From Anaerovorax sp. IOR16 (GTDB taxonomy: Bacteria > Bacillota > Clostridia > Peptostreptococcales > Anaerovoracaceae), in the NCBI RefSeq assembly GCF_017168145.1, contig NZ_JADQTL010000011.1, forward strand, positions 248,001-312,000: 64,000 nt of DNA. Reading direction: 5' to 3'. Of the stretch, positions 60,168 through 64,000 are shown piece by piece (within the stretch, counting starts at the first letter, position 1; the number at the start of each line of letters is the position of its first letter). The translations under genes were made by a program, and so were the position numbers. The notes beneath the pieces are model-generated. The model saw only the letters and a list, made by a program, of their open reading frames with translations, did no database searches and was not told the DNA's origin.

Positions 60168-62048
60168 TTAAAAAATAATTTTTGCAGTTGTAGAAATAAG
60201 GAAACAAAGGAATAAGCCACAAAGAGTTGGTAAAATAAATGCAACAATCGTCCATTTCCAGCTTTGCGTTTCTTTTTTTATGGTAAGACAAGTCGTACCG
60301 CATGGGAAGTGCATGAGGCAAAGCACCATTGTACATAATGCTGTGATTCCCGTCCAGCCGTTTGCGAGCAAGAGTGCATGAAGTTCATTGAGACTGTCAA
60401 GTTCAGTTAGAGTTCCCATTGAAAGATATGCCATAAGAATAATTGGAATGACGATTTCGTTCGCTGGAAATCCAAGTAAAAAAGCCATGAGGATAACACC
60501 GTCAATACCGAATAAAGACGCAAAAGGATCTAAAAATTGGGAGCAGTGATCTAATAAGCTTATATTTCCTACCGTAACATTTGCTAAAATCCATATAAGA
60601 AGACCTGCAGGAGCTGCTACTACTATTGCTCGACCGAGAACGAACAAAGTGCGATCAAAAATGGAACGGACAATCACTTTGCCGAATTGCGGACAACGGT
60701 ATGGTGGCAATTCCAATGAAAAAGAAGAAGGAATCCCCTTTAATATCGTTTTCGACAACAGCTTTGAAATGAGAATTGTCATTATGATTCCCAGCAAAAT
60801 GACTGCTGTCAAAAGAAGCGCTGGCAATATGGTTTTTCCTATTCTTGAACTGTTTCCTACATAGAACATAGTAATAATAGCAATTAAAGTTGGAAATCTG
60901 CCGTTACATGGAACGAAGTTATTCGTAAGAATCGCGATCAATCGTTCTCGGGGAGAATCAATGATGCGGCATCCAATGACGCCACATGCATTACAGCCCA
61001 ATCCCATACACATAGTAAGTGATTGCTTGCCATGGGCATTTGCTTTTTGAAAAAAATGATCTAAATTAAAAGCAATGCGAGGTAAATAACCGGAATCTTC
61101 CAGTAAGGTAAATAGTGGGAAAAAAATAGCCATGGGCGGGAGCATCACAGATATAACCCAAGTAACTGTTTTATAAATACCATCCATTAGAATACCGTGC
61201 ACCCATACGGGAGTATGAGATGATTGAATCATAGAGGAAAGAGTGACGCCCAATTTTTGGAAAGCGTCGGAAAGCATTTGAGATGGATAGTTTGCTCCTG
61301 TAATGGTGATCCAAAAAATAAGGCATAATAATCCTAGCATAATTGGAATTCCAAATGTTTTTGATGTTAAAATATGATCTAATTTTCGATCCATAGAATG
61401 TGGGTTTTTTTTGTTCGTTTTGATGCAGCGTGAACAAATGGCTTCGCTTTGCTGAACTAACTGAACCGTTATACTTTCGCAGTCTGCATTTCTATCAAAG
61501 GCTGCTATGCATTCTTTTTTTTCTTTTGAATCTTTACTGATATTTTCTTTTTTTTCATCAATAGATTTATTAATAGCTTCTTTTAATTGCAAAAGACCTT
61601 CATTGGAACGCGCACTTGTGCCAATAACCGGGACACCCAATTCCTTTGATAAGCATGGAAGATCAATCGCGATGCCTTTTTTCTTTGCCTCATCCAAGAG
61701 GTTGACGCATACAATTACATTTTTTGTTATAGATAGAATCTGTAAAACTAAATTTAAGTTTCTTTTTAAGCAAGTCGCGTCGGTGATACAAACAATAATA
61801 TCGGCTTCATCTGAGCAGATATAATCTCTGGATACTTCTTCTTCAACTGAGCTGGCAATCAAAGAGTATGTACCAGGCAAGTCAACAACTGTTATATTTT
61901 TTTCTTGATAAGTGTAATTTCCCATAGCATTTGCTACTGTTTTTCCGGGCCAGTTTCCTGTATGTTGATGCAATCCGGTTAACGCATTAAAAACGGTACT
62001 TTTGCCAACGTTAGGATTGCCGGCTAATGCAATAATGGCTTCTTCCAT
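60168..62048 (-). CDS. feoB: Ferrous iron transport protein B
   Basis: 626 residues. N-terminal G domain with GNPNVGKS (G1), DLPGTYSL (G3) and CVNLLDEAKKKG (G4 region), then the Gate-containing membrane domain with CMGLGCNACGVIGCRIIDSPRERL, FVPCNGRFPTL and a C-terminal part. Imports Fe(II) under anaerobic conditions. feoA precedes by 9 bases. Cys-rich GCNACGVIGC is typical of the FeoB core. Start ATG 62048 after a GAAAGGTAGG stretch. Confidence 0.95.
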   Translation of the reverse strand: MEEAIIALAGNPNVGKSTVFNALTGLHQHTGNWPGKTVANAMGNYTYQEKNITVVDLPGTYSLIASSVEEEVSRDYICSDEADIIVCITDATCLKRNLNLVLQILSITKNVIVCVNLLDEAKKKGIAIDLPCLSKELGVPVIGTSARSNEGLLQLKEAINKSIDEKKENISKDSKEKKECIAAFDRNADCESITVQLVQQSEAICSRCIKTNKKNPHSMDRKLDHILTSKTFGIPIMLGLLCLIFWITITGANYPSQMLSDAFQKLGVTLSSMIQSSHTPVWVHGILMDGIYKTVTWVISVMLPPMAIFFPLFTLLEDSGYLPRIAFNLDHFFQKANAHGKQSLTMCMGLGCNACGVIGCRIIDSPRERLIAILTNNFVPCNGRFPTLIAIITMFYVGNSSRIGKTILPALLLTAVILLGIIMTILISKLLSKTILKGIPSSFSLELPPYRCPQFGKVIVRSIFDRTLFVLGRAIVVAAPAGLLIWILANVTVGNISLLDHCSQFLDPFASLFGIDGVILMAFLLGFPANEIVIPIILMAYLSMGTLTELDSLNELHALLLANGWTGITALCTMVLCLMHFPCGTTCLTIKKETQSWKWTIVAFILPTLCGLFLCFLISTTAKIIF

Positions 62049-62057
62049 TGCGATGAC

Positions 62058-62318
62058 CTACCTTTCAAAGACGTCTTTAATTATTATTTTTTTTGCATCT
62101 TCTTTCCGTAATGCAATGACTGCACCCATAATATTGTAGGCTGTAGGATCTCCACATGGGCTCTTATGGAGAGCTTCAATCGGCGCTCCTTTAATTAATC
62201 CTAAATCCATCATTCTGTGACGCTGAATTCCATGTGCATTTAAGTCGGTTACGACAGTGCTTTTTCCAATTGGTAAGTGATCCAAAGAATGCTCTGGTAT
62301 GTTTTTTTTCGTTTCCAT
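62058..62318 (-). CDS. feoA: Ferrous iron transport protein A (SH3-like)
   Basis: 86 residues. SH3-like FeoA domain: LPIGKSTVVTDLNAHGIQRHRMMDLGLIKGAPIEALHKSPCGDPTAYNIMGAVIALRKEDA in shortened form of the family pattern (RHRMMDLGL, GDPTAYNIMGAVIALR). Assists FeoB. ATG 62318 (METKKN) follows GGAG; an ATG at 62369 is upstream of that site and unlikely. Confidence 0.9.
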   Translation of the reverse strand: METKKNIPEHSLDHLPIGKSTVVTDLNAHGIQRHRMMDLGLIKGAPIEALHKSPCGDPTAYNIMGAVIALRKEDAKKIIIKDVFER

Positions 62319-62404
62319 ATATATAATTCTCCATTTAAAAGAATTGAGATTAAATTTTCTCTTTGCCATTATATGAATCGCTCATAGAGACTGTGAAGAA
62401 TAAA

Positions 62405-62447
62405 CAAGAAAAAACGTCTTATTGCAGATACTCTGAATAAGACGTTT
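62405..62447 (-). terminator. Terminator of the stalk-domain protein gene
   Basis: AAACGTCTTATT (62412-62423) and AATAAGACGTTT (62436-62447) arms; on the minus strand a T run follows. Confidence 0.88.
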
Positions 62448-62474
62448 AGAATAAAATATGATTTTTTTAGTAGT

Positions 62475-63356
62475 TTATAGGGAGTCAATAAAGCTTTCTG
62501 GTACAAGTGTAACTCCATTTTCTAACTTTGGTGCAAACTCCATTTCTTTTGCCGAATTTGCATTTTCTTCAGTAGTATATTCAAAGTTAGTTTTTCCTAT
62601 AGAAATCGAAATCGTAATATTTTCTTTTTTTAGTTGAATTGGTTTATCATTCGCTGTCCAAAATACGGAGTAACCTTTTTTTTCAGCGAATGACCGAAGA
62701 GGAACATAATCATCTGTTTTTTCTTTTTCATTCATAATCATTACAAATTCCGGAGTGGTTTGTGCAGGAATGCTTCGAGTAGAAATGGTATATAAAACGA
62801 GACATTCTTTTTGCTTTAAATCATCCGCTGTATATAAACGTTTTGCACCATTTTCAGAAACAATAGTAGTATCCTTATTAATTTTTAATGCAAGTGTATT
62901 TTCTGCATTTACAAGTTTATCATTGTAAACAGAAAGGTCAACAGAACCCACATCACTATTTAAAATAAATCCTGCTACTCCATTGGTCATTGGAGGAATA
63001 CTAAGTGTCATTGGTGCCATTTTATCAATGATTGCAGTTAATTTAGTCCCCACTTTAATTTCTTCAATTTGTGTATATTTTTTTGTGTTTTGATCGATGA
63101 TAAAGATATGTGGGCTTACCGAAAACACCATCCCCATATCATCGTTCTCAATGGTAATAGTGTAAGAGTCCTTATGCATTTTTATATCGGAAACGGTTCC
63201 AGATACCAATTTGTTTTGAGTTAGTGCGTCCTGTATAGGGGCAGAAATTAAAATCGGAGTTTCTGTATCGGGAGTTTGGGCAAATGCAATTGTAGTAAGT
63301 AATGTTACAGATAATAAAGTGCATGCAGTTAATTTTATTATTTTATTTTTCTTCAT
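62475..63356 (-). CDS. Secreted protein with C-terminal stalk (copper amine oxidase N-like) domain
   Basis: 293 residues. Signal peptide (about 1-26, ending AFAQ), a beta-rich middle (VSGTVSDIKMHKDSYTITIEN, IDQNTKKYTQIEEIKVGTKLTAII), and a C-terminal stalk domain (YVPLRSFAEKKGYSVFWTANDKPIQLKKENITISISIG ... GVTLVPESFIDSL, in shortened form). Such stalk domains are common on clostridial surface and spore proteins. Function unknown. It is monocistronic and ends at its own terminator. Confidence 0.82.
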   Translation of the reverse strand: MKKNKIIKLTACTLLSVTLLTTIAFAQTPDTETPILISAPIQDALTQNKLVSGTVSDIKMHKDSYTITIENDDMGMVFSVSPHIFIIDQNTKKYTQIEEIKVGTKLTAIIDKMAPMTLSIPPMTNGVAGFILNSDVGSVDLSVYNDKLVNAENTLALKINKDTTIVSENGAKRLYTADDLKQKECLVLYTISTRSIPAQTTPEFVMIMNEKEKTDDYVPLRSFAEKKGYSVFWTANDKPIQLKKENITISISIGKTNFEYTTEENANSAKEMEFAPKLENGVTLVPESFIDSL

Positions 63357-63532
63357 TTTTTTCTCCTTTTGTGTTAAAAAAATTTTGTCGAATAATAATA
63401 TGACGAGATGTTTTTATAAAATGTTCCACTCTTTTAGAAACAACTTAACGGATGAAATGCCTTGAAAATAAAGGGTTCGAAAAAAGTATAAAAAATATAT
63501 GCATAAAAAATAATTTTTCGGCGAAAAATGTA

Positions 63533-63561
63533 TTGACAGAAAGGCTAGGAAATGGTACTAT
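63533..63561 (+). promoter_or_regulatory. Promoter of the tRNA cluster
   Basis: TTGACA (63533-63538), 17-base spacer, TACTAT (63556-63561), 36 bases before the first tRNA. Confidence 0.8.
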
Positions 63562-63596
63562 CTTTCTTGCGACGTGTTCATGACGTTTCCAAATGT

Positions 63597-63673
63597 GGCG
63601 GTGTAGCTTAGTTGGCTAGAGCGTTCGGTTCATACCCGAAAGGTCGGTGGTTCGACTCCACTCGCCGCTACCA
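63597..63673 (+). tRNA. tRNA-Met (CAT), elongator type
   Basis: 77 bases, encoded CCA end. Anticodon CAT at 63631-63633. The acceptor stem closes with two G-T pairs, the anticodon stem TTCGG/CCGAA lacks the three G-C pairs of initiator tRNA, so it is the elongator form. Confidence 0.93.
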
Positions 63674-63716
63674 TATTTTTAAACGTAGATAGAATAAAGT
63701 TGCAAAACGCAAATTT

Positions 63717-63792
63717 GGGCGCTTAGCTCAGCTGGGAGAGCATCTGCCTTACAAGCAGAGGGTCATAGGTTCGAGCCCTATAGCGCCCACCA
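63717..63792 (+). tRNA. tRNA-Val (TAC)
   Basis: 76 bases with CCA. Anticodon TAC at 63750-63752 in loop CTTACAA; T-arm GGTTCGAGCC. Confidence 0.95.
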
Positions 63793-63799
63793 TTTTTGC

Positions 63800-63876
63800 G
63801 GCCTGGTAGTTCAGTTGGTTAGAATGCCAGCCTGTCACGCTGGAGGTCGTCGGTTCGAGCCCGATCCAGGTCGCCA
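63800..63876 (+). tRNA. tRNA-Asp (GTC)
   Basis: 77 bases with CCA. Anticodon GTC at 63834-63836; discriminator G as expected for tRNA-Asp. Confidence 0.95.
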
Positions 63877-63901
63877 TTAAAATTTGCAATAAGTATCATA
63901 T

Positions 63902-63978
63902 GGTGGGTATAGTCAAGTGGTTAAGACACAGGGTTGTGGCTCCTGCATGCGTGGGTTCGAACCCCACTACCCACCCCA
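63902..63978 (+). tRNA. tRNA-His (GTG)
   Basis: Anticodon GTG at 63936-63938. An extra G at 63902 pairs with the discriminator C (G-1:C73), the identity feature of tRNA-His. CCA is encoded. The cluster likely continues beyond the window. Confidence 0.95.
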
Positions 63979-64000
63979 AAAAATATAAAGAGTGATGTTG

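Noticed and set aside
60124-60336. Minus-strand ORF at the 3' end of feoB
   Set aside because: Overlaps feoB in another frame and has no family resemblance.

Overview
The window reads as chromosome of a low-GC, anaerobic, probably spore-forming member of the Clostridia. The support is AT-rich DNA with AGGAGG ribosome sites, intrinsic terminators after most units, a hybrid-cluster protein (Hcp), several ferredoxin-type proteins, glycine and cobalamin riboswitches, a tryptophan T-box, and a 41-residue protein resembling a Clostridium spore-surface family. I cannot name the species. Genes lie on both strands in short operons, and the window ends inside a tRNA cluster.

Layout. 1-2.7 kb: end of an amidohydrolase gene, a DMT-type permease and an agmatinase-family enzyme. 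2.7-4.4 kb: AzlCD amino-acid exporter divergent from an XRE-cupin regulator, with a perfect palindrome between them. 4.5-7.6 kb: an orphan CrtI-like desaturase, an unknown membrane protein and UV-damage endonuclease. 7.6-11.9 kb: a sensor-PAS-EAL (c-di-GMP phosphodiesterase) gene destroyed by an IS256-family insertion with a 9-bp target duplication and also frameshifted at an A7 run. 12-14.3 kb: amidase, Crp/Fnr regulator and a cupin-ferredoxin operon with a dyad in activator position. 14.4-20.1 kb: LapA-like protein plus SLC12-type transporter; XRE regulator; YfcC-type carrier plus C45-type hydrolase.

20.1-26.9 kb is the most unusual part. A cobalamin riboswitch with its own promoter and terminator precedes four tightly packed genes: a DUF2162 membrane protein, an ExbB/TolQ-like channel protein, a small ExbD-like protein (DUF2149) and a giant CobN-like protein. 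The last has a signal peptide, a Cys-containing octapeptide repeat, a Pro/Glu-rich stalk and a C-terminal membrane anchor. Together they suggest a B12-controlled, ion-gradient-driven machine acting on an extracytoplasmic chelatase-like protein in a cell without an outer membrane.

27-33.2 kb: a periplasmic-binding-domain/GGDEF/HD-GYP protein, a 47-residue CXXC peptide coupled to a membrane [4Fe-4S] protein, a YibE/F pair, the tiny spore-surface-like gene and a macrodomain protein. 33.3-39.3 kb: glycine-riboswitch-controlled alanine/glycine symporter, then a MarR regulator with a heterodimeric ABC exporter. 39.4-47.6 kb: pyruvate kinase, a DUF2971 protein, a TIGR01440 protein, an XRE regulator sharing an operator with a divergent NfeD-flotillin operon, and Hcp. 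47.7-53.1 kb: an unknown exported protein, an unassigned leader RNA, a chemoreceptor and a YyaL-type thioredoxin-domain protein. 53.1-58 kb: minus-strand Trk potassium uptake operon with a split TrkA and a KdpDE-like two-component system. 58.2-60 kb: Trp T-box and orphan TrpB2. 60.1-64 kb: FeoAB, a secreted stalk-domain protein and tRNA genes for Met, Val, Asp and His.

All family assignments come from reading the translated sequences by eye; no database search was run.
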